This document shows positions 34,665-46,548 of a DNA stretch of 64,000 nucleotides, one piece after another. Each line of letters begins with the position of its first letter. Position 1 is the first letter of the stretch. Below the pieces are notes generated by a model that had not been told where the DNA came from, searched no databases, and saw only the letters and a list, made by a program, of their open reading frames with translations. The position numbers and the translations under genes are program-made. Source of the DNA: Cyclospora cayetanensis (Eukaryota; Apicomplexa; Conoidasida; Eucoccidiorida; Eimeriidae); the NCBI RefSeq assembly GCF_002999335.1, contig NW_020312751.1, forward strand, positions 62,001-126,000, in the 5' to 3' direction.

Positions 34665-36018
34665 TCCTCCCCTACTCGCCTTGCTTAGAAACTAATTGTT
34701 TTGGAGACGATGTAGAGGCAGGTCAGTGGTGCCTCTGCGAAGCGACACTACTGCTGTCACGTTTTATCTGGACTCCTATACATTTACTCAGTAGTGTTAT
34801 CGAAGATCCAGTGCGTATTCACGCTTAAATTAATTGGTGTGGAGAGTCCATCCGCTAACAAATGTACACGTAGAGGAAAGTGCAGCGCAGTATCTACGCG
34901 TTGAACTCGCATCAACACCGCTTTTTCAACAACCCTTTGGCTAAGCCATGTCACGGGGATTCAGCAGTAGAACTCCGTCATTCGGTTATTATTTGTATCT
35001 GTGTATCCAAGGGTGCAGCAGAGCCACTCGTTTAGCCTGCATTACTACTGCTGATCCTTCATCCACCAATCCGCGTCATTCTTTCTCATTTCATGTTCCC
35101 GCCGCCAGCAGTATTATGTCTGTGTGCTAATTATCTGTCCTCATTCCCCTTTTCGTTGTGCCCGCTACTAACCCAAACCTAACACACAGAAGTACGTATC
35201 TCTATTTAGGGAGGAGCAGCCTTTCAGCTGTCTAACGGGGCAAATCCTTTTTCAAGTGTCTCGCCGTCAGTCCATATTTCGGCAAGACGGAGATGCCTTT
35301 TTCGTGCGGCTTCACACCTTCCACTGATCTCGAATCACAGCAGTTTCTCTGGGTGGCGCTCTAATGGTTGTCGAGCTGCTCCGTTGGTGTCTGTCGCCTC
35401 TCTTTGCCTGCTTCGCTCTCGCATGTGTGCCTGTCTCAGGAAGCCCGAGAGGTTATATCGTAGTGGGACATCGATACGTACACAGGGGCTGGCAGAGAGA
35501 AAATAATACTGTCAATAAGGTTCTCGTGTACTATACTCTCTTTTCCTGTCTTCACAAATGCATATTTTTGCCATTATAGGGCCCCTGCGTTGGTTTTTGC
35601 TTCCGGATACTGCCCGTTACTAGAATCATTAGAGCATCAAACACTTTGGTCTTATGAATAGCACGATGGGCGGACACGAGTGGTCTAATGGCGCGTCCAA
35701 AGGAAGAGTAAACCGGTGTCAAATAGCCAGAGCCTGGGCTGCAACACGTAGATACACCTTCTTTCTCTGTTCCCTTCGTCATGCAGACAAAAACTGAGAT
35801 GCAAAACTGGTGACTGCTAAACGTGGTGCTGATACCGTTGCGGTAAAACTGCCGGTGCACTGGATGCTGCAACTTCATGTGCTACAAACGAACAGGTTCC
35901 CGCTGATGATGCATCTCACTTTGCATTCAGCGCATATGTGGCAGTTGTTTGCTGCCAGGGAGTGCTGCTGATGGTGCATCTACCTGCTGAATTTGCCGCA
36001 CACGGTGCAGCAGAAGCA
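34665..36018. other. Intergenic stretch without a supported gene
   Basis: About 1.35 kb after the coiled-coil gene. It has only short open frames on both strands, no triplet runs, no microsatellite and no recognisable motif. Position suggests it contains the 3' region of the upstream gene. Confidence 0.5.
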
Positions 36019-36571
36019 AGCGGTGGCAAGTGCGGCTTTCGCTGCTGCTTCGGCTGCAACCTCGTCGCTTGCGGCCTGCACGAGGGGCGAACCTCTTTTA
36101 GGCCTTGGACAGGCTGAACAGGGGCCTGTCGTGGTAAAACCATGCATCTCGGTATCAGAGTAGCAAATTCTAGGGACAAGGAAAAGATTGAATGAGAAGG
36201 ATGTTTCCTAATGCGCTCCTATATCGTGCGACCTTCCACCGACCTGCAGAAAGTTGCCTTACATGTTCTGCTGTTGCTGCTGGGATTTTACCCGCTGGTG
36301 AGGCCGCAGGTGCTGCAGTTCTTGGCGAGCGCTGCATTGTAGAGCTGCAAAACCTAGCAGCGGTCAGTGGCTGCATCAAAGTCAAACTCAGGCATGAAGG
36401 CATACATATGGGGGGCAAACGAAGAGAGCGGAAGCACAAGGAATGGTAGCAGTCCGGTCTCTTGATATTCAAGTGGGCGGTCCCGCAAGACAGGACCTGG
36501 TACTGCAGGCCACTGCCGACAGTGCTGTAGTTTCTCCTGACCCTCAGAAGATAAGTATAGGTGCATCTGCA
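36019..36571 (+). CDS. Candidate small exons of an unidentified gene
   Basis: Three plus-strand segments read like protein. One is 36019-36168 (QKQAVASAAFAAASAATSSL, then LGLGQAEQGPVVVKP, stop). The second is an 85-codon ORF from the ATG at 36192 to 36449 (MRRMFPNALLYRATFHRPAE ... RRERKHKEW). The third is an overlapping frame with an ATG at 36443 (MVAVRSLDIQVGGPARQDLV to SPDPQKISIGASA) that ends at a GTATGT donor near 36570. They cannot all belong to one transcript, and no downstream exon was found. They are kept as a weak coding signal. Confidence 0.3.
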
Positions 36572-36650
36572 GGTATGTGGATATCATGCCATTGCTGTTA
36601 GGGCATCGACATTTGCCCTTTTGTGTTGCTGGTTGCTTCTGCGAGGGCTC

Positions 36651-37361
36651 TCAAGTAGTATCGCATCGCTCCAGAGCATCAATCAGTTGTTTCGAAAGCC
36701 CCCTCATGGGGGGCTTTTCTTGGCAAACGGGGGAGGTGTCTCGACGGGGTGCCGCCGAGAAGCTGTGGGCCCAAGGCCTCGCTGTGTCATCAAGCGCATT
36801 CTTCAACTCGGGGAGCAATTCGATCTCCCCTTCCGCTTTCCCCGCAAGCAGGTCGGGTGGGGGCAGCGGCCCCAAGCGTGGAGAAGAGGGGCACACAAGT
36901 GTCTCAGCGCGTTTCGATGAAAGGGCTCTTCGTTCCGTCCGGCGCTTCCACAGAGGCAATCCTCCTCCCACAGGAACTCGGTGGTGGTACCGAGACATGT
37001 GAGTGGCGGGAGAAGAGAGGCGTCCCTCTTCAGAGCCCGCGCACAAGGGGCATTCAGGATACGGCCCACTGGCAGGGTGTGTTTCCCATGGCACCCCTGT
37101 GGCTCCCTCGCAGCCAGCTGCAGGGCAACTCGAAAGCCTCAAAACCCCCCTCCTCTTCGTGAAATCGAAATCGAAGAAGCCACTGGGTGTCCCCATGGGG
37201 GGGGCACATAGAGGGCCTTCCGAGCGGGGAGAAGACCCTGTAGGGGGGACGAGCGAGGCGTATGGGGAAGGAGATCCCGGCAGACTATGAGCCCCCATCT
37301 GGGAAGCCACAAAAAAGCCGTCGAACGGGTTGCTTGTGGACGGCCTCCAAGTCCAGACCAT
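36651..37361 (-). CDS. Single-exon orphan ORF, 236 residues, with Cys/His cluster
   Basis: Intact ORF from ATG 37361 to TGA, starting MVWTWRPSTSNPFDGFFVAS. It is Pro/Ser/Arg-rich and GC-rich with no CAG runs and no intron. In the middle it has PECPLCAGSEEGRLSSPATH followed by MSRYHH: two cysteines two residues apart, then histidines about 16 and 21 residues later, a spacing like a C2H2-type zinc finger. The acidic segment LLAGKAEGEIELLPELKNAL follows. The composition differs from neighbouring genes but resembles the 25.3-26.1 kb ORF. It may be lineage-specific or derived from a mobile element; no reverse transcriptase or transposase motif is visible. Confidence 0.4.
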   Translation of the reverse strand: MVWTWRPSTSNPFDGFFVASQMGAHSLPGSPSPYASLVPPTGSSPRSEGPLCAPPMGTPSGFFDFDFTKRRGVLRLSSCPAAGCEGATGVPWETHPASGPYPECPLCAGSEEGRLSSPATHMSRYHHRVPVGGGLPLWKRRTERRALSSKRAETLVCPSSPRLGPLPPPDLLAGKAEGEIELLPELKNALDDTARPWAHSFSAAPRRDTSPVCQEKPPMRGLSKQLIDALERCDTT

Positions 37362-40275
37362 CTATCGCCGCTAGGGCGTCCGTGCCTTGGGTGGACGGTG
37401 CTGCGCTCCCGAGGACGGAACAGTCATAAGCTGATCTGATGTGTAAGCCTCGTGCAGAAGCACATCAGTGACGCAGATGCATTTGCTAGGGCGCTGTGTG
37501 TGTCGGTGGGGCCAGGCCGAAGTGTATCCTTCAGAAGCAGCTGACACGGGCGCGCGAGTGTGTGTGTGTGTGTGTGTATACACACAGAGGGACCCCAAGG
37601 ATGCACAGCTCACGGCTTTTGCGTAGCAGAAGCCTCGGAAGCGATGCAGCTCTTACACCCTTGCGATCATGGCTGGCCTCCGTTACCCGCGTGCGTCGTG
37701 TGGTGTGGCACGACACAACACAGACGAGGCAAAAGGTGACGCTTCCAATGCACAGCCAGACACAGCGCCACTCCTTAGAAATCGAATAATTTAAGGCTCC
37801 AAGCTAAAGAGGGAGAAACGGCGGGAAGAAGGGAGAGACGAGCGGATAGGGTGGGAGTTAGCTAGAGAGCGATCGCGGTGCTCACTCGTGACCACCCACA
37901 CAGAATCCAGCGCGGCGAAGCCGAGAGTAAGCAAGAATTACGATGAAGAAGAAGACAGCAAAGGTAAATTTAAGTAGAAGGAAGGAAAGATAACAAAGAG
38001 GTGCCACAGACATCCATCTCGTGAGCGTGCAAGGGAAAACGAGTCGAGGTACGGCGGTGCGAGATGGAGGCCAAAAGAGGAGGGTTACATGTGCCACGTG
38101 GGAAGGTGGCATTAGGCAAAGTAACCGTCCAAGTAATACTTTATTAGAGCCACTTTGAGGCGACATCAAGCAGCGGAGAGCTCCGAGTCACCGGGATGTG
38201 CTCTTGTGGTTGAGGGCGGCAGATAGCGCGATCATTGCGGTCCACGGAGAGAGGTTTCTCCTGCACGTTGTGCAGTTGTGCGTACCCAAGGTTAAAGAAA
38301 ACTAGGAGAAGAAAATTTGTACGGAATTCAAAGGGCGCTCGCAGAGAGGGCGCGAGATTCCCTGCAGCTTGAACTGAAATGGGAGGTTCGAGGGACCGGT
38401 ACTATAGGCCAGTGGTAATGCCTTCACTTGCAACCAACTGCCTCAAAGGAAACGCAGGTAGTCCACGATACGCTTCGACCAATAAAGACGCTGCTAAAAT
38501 AGAGGCTATTTGTAGCCAAAAGTAATGGAATGGGTCGAGGAGACATACTGCAGCGTCTCTGTCCTTACGGCGCCAATGAATCCCCCCACAGCCTACGTGA
38601 GCAACATTACACCTGCCTTTGTCCAGCTCCTTTTCTTAGTTCATCTGCACCTGCACCCACACCTCTTCGAAAAATACATCAATACACAAAGCAAGCGAAA
38701 ATTCAGTAACGCCGCACATAGCCGGTTTCGCCAGAAGCCCGCCCACAACGCGTACTGTGCCTACCGCACCCCATCGTAGGGCGAAGCCTAGGTACGTCCA
38801 AATTCCAGATTGACCATTTTCCACCCGATTGTGTGTACAGTGCTGTCTTTAAGGCCACCTAATAACTCATTCATGGATACAGTGGATCAAAAAGGCGGTG
38901 CTCTGGGGGCATTTGACTCCAAATTTGACTCCTCCACGTCCCTGTCGACCACCCTTGCCTGCCGAGAGCTCTAATAAAGGGAGGAATTCCTGCCTTCTGA
39001 AGACATAAGCTAGACTTCACACCGAAGTAGAGTGTGTCTATGCAGCACTTAACTTCCAGATAATGACTAAATAGTCACCAACTCATGCCGTGCTCTCCGC
39101 AATTCCCACTTACCCAGCAAGGGATAGCTAGCTGCGTGGGGTCTAGGGAAATGCGTCGCAACGAAACTGGCACGGCGAGCAGTGCCTTACAAAAAGCAGT
39201 ACTGCTGCTCACACGTCCAATGGGTGCTTGCAGCAGTGGCGCATGATCCCGACACAAGCAGTCCCTAGTGTAGCGTCCCAAGCTAAACTCGAAAACTTTC
39301 TGCTGCACTTGCTGTATCCTAACTAAAATCAGTCTAGGCTTGACGCATTGGTTAGGCTGATAATATTTATTACTTGCTCTAGCGTAGCATGACCCTCACA
39401 CCAGAAGGGGCTATGCTGTGTGTTTGTGCGCCAGACATTATGTGCAACAAGCTATTAATGCTCAAGATGCAGTGAGTGCGCAACTACGCCCACCTTAGAC
39501 GTGCCTCATCATGCTGGTTGCTCTAAGGTGCTCTTTTTGTGGGAGGGGAGAGCTCTTTCTGCCAGCACTCAAGAACTTCATTCGAAGCATTTTTTCAGTC
39601 TGAAGTTACGTGTCCCTCTACAAAGGCCTTCGATGAAAAGTTTCAATATCCACCCCCAAAAGGCACGCCGGACAGACAGGGGGCGGATCTCCACGATGAA
39701 ACTTAGCTCTAAGTTGGGAGAAACACCTGACATGTGGGGGAAGGGTCCACTACCAGGCCGCGAGGGGATGAGTACACTGTGTGTCTATCCCCTTCGTTCC
39801 AGGTGGCGCATTTGCCTGGTACAAATATAACCATGTAATTGAATTGTCGCCAAGGCTGACACCCACTGGGAGCGCAGTCCTTGTTGCTGCCTAAAGAAGT
39901 GCTAGGATCTTCCAGGGCATTCCGCCGCTCTGCCTTCCCTCCCCCGTCCTCATTCTGGACCGCCTCTGCCCTTGCAGGAAAGGGCTGCCAGAGCTGGAAA
40001 GCACGCTTAACTGCATCTATCCTTCGAATTCCACAACTTTTCTTGAGCCGTGCGCTGGGCAGAAGAGGCGCACAGTGGGCGTAGTAACAGCAGCAGCACG
40101 AGGGGACAAAGGGATCGCCTCTGCTAGACATTAAGGCACTCTACGTTTCAACTCTCTGCCTGCTTGTTTCTCGCTTCTTTGCAGCTCTGCTCATTGGGTA
40201 TGCCTGCCATTCTGATTCCTACGTTGCGCCTGCGTATCCATATGCGCATTTTCTCTTGGCTTGTCGTGCTTAGGG
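37362..40275. other. Long intergenic stretch with weak coding signals only
   Basis: About 2.9 kb. It holds a short GT run near 37558-37578. The best open frame is a 140-codon minus-strand ORF from the ATG at 40131 to 39709 (KKSCGIRRIDAVKRAFQLWQ, then SNKDCAPSGCQPW), with normal amino-acid mix but no family match and no splice partner. I regard it as unproven. The rest shows nothing I can name. Confidence 0.4.
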
Positions 40276-43200
40276 CTAGCCCCCCAACACAACTGCGAGT
40301 TCCCGCTGGAGCTGGATGGCAGCCAGCGCCCGCAACGCCTTAGGATCGCGCGCTGTCTCCCAGGTAGCCCCTTCTACCGCTGCTTCAACTGAATGTGCTG
40401 CTGCTACAGCTGAAAGGGGGGAGGGAAGCGGGGCTTCTCGCGCCGCCCTTGCCAGCCGCTGCAAAAGCAGCGGCTCCGCCTCCGGTTGCAGCAGCGCAGC
40501 TGCCTGTGAGCAGCACACAGCGAATCATCAGAACGTCAGATGCGATGCACGGACATGACATGCGTCATAGGGAACGGCCGCCAAGTCTCCCATCTACGCG
40601 TTGGGGCTTACCCGTGATGCATTTATGCAGATAACATGCCAGCCCATGAGCGCCCGTAGAATCCTCAGCCGCAGCGCAAATCGCGGTTTGAGCCTGAAGG
40701 GCTGCTGCTGGAACAAATGTTGATGCGTATGAAGCGCCTGCCCTAGGCGCTGCATTTCCTGCAACAGGAGCTGCTGCCGCTGTTGGTGCTGGATGGAGGA
40801 CCGGCAAGAGAGGGATAAAGAAAGGGCGCTGTGGCGGCGTTGCAGCAGTACCAGCGGAGTATAGCACAAGTCTCGCTCTTCCTGCACCAAGAGCAACCCC
40901 ACACCCCATGCCTCGCTACCCCAGTCCGGTGTCGCCTCAGCTCCTGCTGTAGGCAGCAAAGAAAAGCCGCCTGTCGTCAAGCACTCCAGCATCCTGCTCC
41001 TACTGCTGCTGCTGCCTCTGGAATCAGCATGAAGGGTAACCCAGGGACGCCGCGGTCCTCCTGCTGCTAAATTAGCATTCGAAGTTGCTGCTGCCGCTGC
41101 AGCGCGATGGAAGAATGCCGAGACAGGAAGAGACGCCAAGAGACGGCCAAATGCAGCACAAGCTTCCAGCTGCAACGAAAACCAAGCCTCAAAGCATGCA
41201 CGTCCCCCTTCAAAGACCAGGACCCACACCCTACCTAAAGCCAGAAGGTGAAGAGCGACTCCCAGAGGAAACACCCCGAATGAAACGCAAGACAGACAAC
41301 AGACTGCAGGCAGGCTTTACACGGACCTGCCGCCTTGGAGGCTTGTGAGCAGCGCGCCATACTGCAGAATAAAGACATGCACACGCACACACGAACACAA
41401 CAAACACGCGAAATACGCACAAGACGTAGGCAGAAGAAAGCTTTTTTCAGCCGCCGCACGCGCTTGCCCTCGCCGCTCCGTGTGACGCATGCAGTTGCAG
41501 ACTCGGTCGCTTACGCATCTGCAGCTCAGAAAGGATTGAGGAGTTCGCAGCCTTTTCTAGAGTCTCTGGTCCCCCGTCCAGTGGCTGCCGGAGCAGCAGA
41601 TAGTCCTTAGGATCTGGTGCGGCTGCTGTAGCGAGTGTTGCTGCAGGTAAGCGCATCGTAGCCGCTGAGGATGTGGGCATGGCCGCATGCGCAGTTCCTG
41701 CAACCCCATCACCCGAAAGCCCCCACTCGTTCTGCATGCTCTGGCTATCGAATCCTCCCGTTGGGGGTGCTGGTGCTGCTGCTATTTGTGCGGCATGCGG
41801 CGAGAAATCCTCTTCGGGAGTGTGGGCAGCATCGGCGAGCAGTTGCATCAGCGAGTGGTCAGAAGAGAAGCGGAGGTAGTGGGCAGCTGCTTCAACCGGT
41901 GACGAACAGAGAAAATGCTGCTGCTGCTGGTGCTGCTCCTCGATCCCTGTTGCGTCTGCTTCGGTTTCTCCCAGTGATCGCAGCCGCTGCTCCTCGCCGT
42001 TCTGCAGGGGAGGCTGCGGGGGCAACACCTCCTGCTGAGCGTCGAGCAGCTCGCAAGGCACTTGCTGCTGAAGCTCCGGCAAGGCGCTAGCGGCAGCCAG
42101 GAGGCTGAGGGCGTCTGCTGCTGCTGCGGGTGCATCCGCCGCAAGGAGACAAACGACCTCATACAGTCGAAGGCATGCGGCTCTGTCGTCTCTCAAGGAG
42201 TGCCACCCTGAAATGCTGCGCGCGCACACAGACAGCGCACAAACACCTGCAGCTACTACTGCCCAGCGCATGCGTAGGAAGCTGAGCCTGGACTCCGTCA
42301 GCGCGTGCTGTAGCGAATGCATGGAAAGCTCGATTCCCAGAGTTGCGCGACTTGCCAGAGTCGAATCGTGCGAAGAAGAAGGTCCTCTGCAGCTGCGACG
42401 GCCCCCCCCGCAGCAGCAGCCCACAGCAGATCAAGAGCCTCCGCTGCTGCCATCTGCTGCCGCTCCCCAAGCCGCAACAGCAGCTGCAGGAGTTGCTCAG
42501 CCGTAGCAGCAACACTGGCAGCCGCAGCCGCTGCTGCTGTTACGTCTGTGCCAGTGGAGGCTGCTGCTGCTGCCGCTGCTGCTGCCGCCGCTGCTGCAGC
42601 TGGAGGCAACCTTTGGAAGTTGGCAAGCTTTCCAGCCGGTGTTGGTTGTACTGTATCTCCTAAAGGGCCCTCCGGCAGCGGCAGAGAGGCCTTTAAAGCG
42701 GCTGAAGCAGCACTGCCGCAGTGAGGCGCAAGCTCAGCTGCAGCAAGCCTAGAGAGCACAGCAATCGTTCCTGGTGCAGCTGCACCGCCCGAAGCGCGAA
42801 GTCGCATCAGGATGGAAGCGAGAAGCGACTCTGGCAGACTGCAGCTCGTGAGAGCGAAGCACTCGGCAACGACAGTCAGCTGCGGCAGTGAGAGGCTTGC
42901 TAGGCCTCCGCTTCCTGCCATCGAGATTTCTGGAGTGCCATGTGCACCAGCAGCGACTGCAGCGCAGCAGCACGCAGCCACTGCTTCCGGAGAGAAGCGG
43001 TGGAAGCCCATTTGCCGCATTTTGTGCAGTAGAGACACCTGAACATCAGCAGCTGCAAGGGCCGCTGCCTCCGCTGTCACGGGGGCAACAGCTTTACATG
43101 AGGCAACCGAGCCGCTCTCGCCATCATAGCCGCCTGATGGTAGCGCCTCTGCTGAGGCTGCCGCTTCCGGCAGCGAAAGAGCTGGCGCTGAGGAGGAGGA

Positions 43201-45006
43201 GCTCTGAGCCCTCCAGCCAAGCTGCTGCTGCTGCAAGAGCGCGGCAGTGACCATCTGCACTGCAGCCGTGGCAGCAGCAGACTTGGCGGTCTTGTGCGCA
43301 GCAACCACAGCCGCAAGCGTGTTGGCGAAGGGCATCTGCAACAACAAAGCAGCAAACTGCTGCGGCTGAAGTGCTGGGAGGAAGCGGCTTGCCGCGGCTG
43401 CCGCAGCAAAGCGAACAGACGACCCATGACCAACTCCTAGGCTGCTGAGCAGCAGCAGCGCATTCGCAAACTGCTGCGGTTGCTGCAGCTCCAGCAACAA
43501 CCCGCTGCAGCATCGGCGCAACAGTGTGGATCGAAAGGCAGAGGACGGCGGCAACAAGCGACTCAGCGCAAACCCCTCCTCAATGGCTGCCCCAGCCGCT
43601 GCTGCTTGCACCCTAAGCGAAACTCGTAAACGCAGGAGGCGCAGCAGCATGCGGCATCGCTCTGTATACACAGGGTGACAGAGCAGTTGACCTCCTGCTG
43701 TGTGCAGAGACAGCTCCGTGGTGCCAAGCACGCCTTTATCGCATGCAGCAGCAGCGGCAGCGGCGGCTTCGGCTGCTGCTGCCGCCGCTCCTTGCGGTCC
43801 GATTCTGCTGTTGTAGTAGTTCTTGCAAATGACGAGCAGCCGCAGTAGATGCAGCAGCTGCTCCTCGTGATGCAGCTCCGCATGAGAAAGCAAGCTTTCG
43901 ACGGCTGCAGCAAAGAAAGGAGCTTCCAGAGCACCTAGCTTGCTGAGCTGCAGCAGCACTGCAGCGACAGCAGTGGGGCTTGCTGCAAGTAGCCAATCCA
44001 CGCCCAGATAGCGCGATACCGTGTCGTACAGAAAGGAGCTGTCTCGCAGACGGTGGCTGCTGCTGCTGCAGTCGCTGCTGCCAGCAGCAGCCGCCGCAGT
44101 CTGCGCTGCAGTCGCCAAGCACTGCAGCACCCACGAGATGGCGGCTTCCTGTTGCTGCTGCGGCTGCAGCAGAAGCAAACCGTTCGCTGCCCCAGCGAGC
44201 TGTTGCTGCAGCAGCTGCTGCCAAAGGCCCTCCTGTTGTGCGAAGTAGGGGTCCTTTGCCAACAGCAAAAATGGAAGCATAAGCAGGTGCTGCTGGTGCT
44301 GCTGCTGCAATTCGCCGCCTATGAGCAGCACGCGCTGCACAAGACGGGCAACCAGGAGTCTGTGCTGCCGCAGCCTTTGCTGTTGCTGCTCCGGAGGCAT
44401 CACGAGCAGCAAGAGCAGCGCGTCTTTTGCAGGGTACGCCCGCAGAGAGTCGCAATGGGCAGCTACTGACTGCACCGCGAGATGCAGCAGTGGATGCTCC
44501 TTCAGCAATTCAGTCCTGAAGGAAGGAGACGCAGCGAGCAGCGGCAGCGACAGCAAGGCTTTCAGAAGCAGCGCCGTCTGCGGCACGCTCAAGACAGGGG
44601 GCGTTAGAGGACGGTTTCCCAAATGACGCAGCTTCTTGTGCGTTTTGTTCGGTGGCTGTTGAGACACCCCCTGCAGCAGCGCTCCCAGTTGCTGCAGGAG
44701 CTGCTCGTGGATCGCCTGCTGTCGACTGCAGTCATCTCCCTGCCCAAGCTGACTCTGCTGCCCTCGGGGAAGGTGGTGCTGCTTCGCCGCTGCTGCCGCT
44801 GCGTAGCAGCGTGCAGTTGCAGGAGGCTGCAGAAACCTCCAGAGGGGAAAGCCTGCAAGCCGCCTCCTTTGAGCAGAAGGCGCAAAAACGACTGCTGCAG
44901 TGCCGCCACCATGCAGCCCGTAAGCGGGAGCTCCAGGGCACGCGTGAAGAAGCCTCCGAGAGAAAATCTGAGGATTCAGAAAAAAAGCCACTGCTCGCTC
45001 CCCCAT
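40276..45006 (-). CDS. RAP-domain protein, probably mitochondrial RNA metabolism
   Basis: Exons in coding order: about 42350-45006, about 41515-42212, 41327-41361, 40612-41169, 40276-40503; the last three junctions close in phase. The ATG at 45006 starts MGERAVAFFLNPQIFSRRLL, basic and Arg-rich like a mitochondrial presequence. Exon 1 (about 885 residues) is Leu/Ala/Gln-rich helical repeat, as in apicomplexan RAP proteins. Exon 4 ends with the RAP signature: WGVGLLLVQEERDLCY, then ALRLRILRALMGWHVICIN. RAP proteins act in organellar RNA processing or rRNA assembly in Apicomplexa and in FASTK relatives; the role here is inferred. The exon 1/2 junction has no good GT donor: the best fit is GCAAGT at about 42349 to an AG before 42212 (a GC-AG intron). 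Heavy Ala and Gln runs are present. Confidence 0.85.
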
Positions 45007-45245
45007 CTCCACGACGAGCAGCCGAGCTGCACGAGCACCAGGGTCTGCTGCGGATCTCGCTGGTACTCTTGACCAGGCAGAAAATTGAATGTGGCTCCTG
45101 CTGGAGCCTAGGCTGCAGCTGTGGCTTCGGCTAGAGCTGCTAGGACCCTGCTGCGTCTGTCGGAGGCTCAGCTGCTGTCTTGGCGGCAGCAGCGGCGGCG
45201 CGAGCAGTTCGCAAAAACAGCAGTGACAGCCAGCATTGGCAGGTG

Positions 45246-45920
45246 TTACTGCCCCTGCGGCTCGTCTCTATAGACGTCGGTATCGTAGGTGAGCCAGTGC
45301 AGCTGCAGCGTTTGTTGCAAGAGCAGCACGGCGTTTTCTCCCGCAAGGGCCTTCCGCGTTGCTGGCGACTGCAGCAACTGAAGCACCTTGAGGGCTATGG
45401 GAAACTGGATGAGCTGTATGTAGGGAGGCTGCTGCCAGTACTGCAGGTACTCCAGATAGCTCACAAATCGGGGATCCCCGAAGAAGCCCTCCCGTTGCAA
45501 GTATAGCAGATACTGGGGATTCGCCAGAGCCTGTACGAACTCGCACTCCGCCTCTAGTCGAACACGGTTTAACGCTGGGCTTTCCGCAAAACCCCTCGCC
45601 GCTGCTGCCCTTGCTGCTGCTGCAAAGTCTGTCAACGGAGTAAGGGCCCCTGTCGCAGCTGCTCGTGCGGGTGCAGATCCTGCGCCTTCAACCGCCGGAG
45701 CCCTCGCAACTGATACTGTGGCAGGTATAGGGGAACGCGGAAGGGGTGCTGCTGCCGATCCAGCCGGCTGTACGTTCGGTTCAGAGGCGGTCGGCTCCGA
45801 AGACGTCGAGGTAACCGCAGCGGCGAGTGGGGGCTCCAGAAGTGCGTGAATAGGGGGCCCTCGCTGTTCTTCAGGAGGAGGGGCACTCCGCGAATCCTTA
45901 GCTAGTGCATTTGCTGCCAT
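45246..45920 (-). CDS. MED31: Mediator complex subunit 31 (SOH1)
   Basis: Small conserved subunit of the Mediator middle module, which links regulators to RNA polymerase II. The intronless ORF from the ATG at 45920 gives 224 residues. The MED31 core spans about residues 120-200: RLEAECEFVQALANPQYLLY, then REGFFGDPRFVSYLEYLQYW, then QQPPYIQLIQFPIALKVLQL, and LHWLTYDTD near the end, all in family order. The core matches the usual 75-80-residue domain. The first 115 residues are an Ala/Pro/Ser-rich extension (MAANALAKDSRSAPPPEEQR) that is absent from yeast and animal MED31, so the protein is roughly twice the usual length. It lies 239 bases upstream of the RAP gene in the same orientation. Confidence 0.93.
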   Translation of the reverse strand: MAANALAKDSRSAPPPEEQRGPPIHALLEPPLAAAVTSTSSEPTASEPNVQPAGSAAAPLPRSPIPATVSVARAPAVEGAGSAPARAAATGALTPLTDFAAAARAAAARGFAESPALNRVRLEAECEFVQALANPQYLLYLQREGFFGDPRFVSYLEYLQYWQQPPYIQLIQFPIALKVLQLLQSPATRKALAGENAVLLLQQTLQLHWLTYDTDVYRDEPQGQ

Positions 45921-46476
45921 CCTGTTGCTCCCGCTACTTGCGCTGAGGCGTGGTGCTGAATTTTTTATTGCTGCTGCTGCTACTACTAGCCCGGCCACTA
46001 CCTCTGCATGGGTGTCCTACGGCGCGCTGCTGCTAAGGCTGCTCCTCGCAGAGCATCAGGAGTGCTCCTGGCTAGGCTAAGCCTTTGCTGCACGTGCTCT
46101 ACGGTCCTGAGGGGCCGAGTCATACGGGGGGCCCTTTCGCCCCCATGTGTTCACGCAGACATACCGACATATAAATAGGAAACATATACATATAAGCCTC
46201 CAAAAGCTTTTAAAAGTCAACACTTTTCCTACTAGAAGACTCTGGAGTCGGCTGAAAGAGGAAGACGACACTGCTGAATTCGCGCATGCCACTGAACCGT
46301 TTAAGCATGCTCACACGGCAGCTGCTGAGGCTTCCACGGGAAGGGTGTCTGTCGTTCAGAGCTTGCCTCTGTCGCTCGCATTTGAAGTTATATGTGGATT
46401 CAATTGTTCCTGCTTGCTTCTTTATTCCGTTGGCTTTGGGCCAAATTGCTTTCCCAATGGTCGTGCGCTGCGCATC

Positions 46477-46548
46477 GGTTCCATAGTGTAGTGGTTAGCA
46501 CCGTGGACTTTGAATCCACTAACCCGGGTTCGAGTCCCGGTGGGACCT
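46477..46548 (+). tRNA. trnQ: tRNA-Gln (UUG anticodon)
   Basis: A complete cloverleaf can be drawn. The acceptor stem GGTTCCA (46477-46483) pairs with TGGGACC (46541-46547) with one G-U pair. The anticodon stem GTGGA/TCCAC encloses the loop CTTTGAA, with anticodon TTG at 46510-46512. The T arm has GGTTCGAGTCC. The D-arm region AGTGTAGTGGTTAGC contains A-box bases. There is no intron. T at 46548 is the likely discriminator, and TTTT at 46553-46556 could terminate RNA polymerase III. It reads CAA directly, and CAG by wobble; CAG is the dominant Gln codon in this genome. Confidence 0.97.

Noticed and set aside
42317..42724. Ala-rich plus-strand ORF within the RAP gene
   Set aside because: Antisense shadow of the Ala/Gln-rich minus-strand coding exon.
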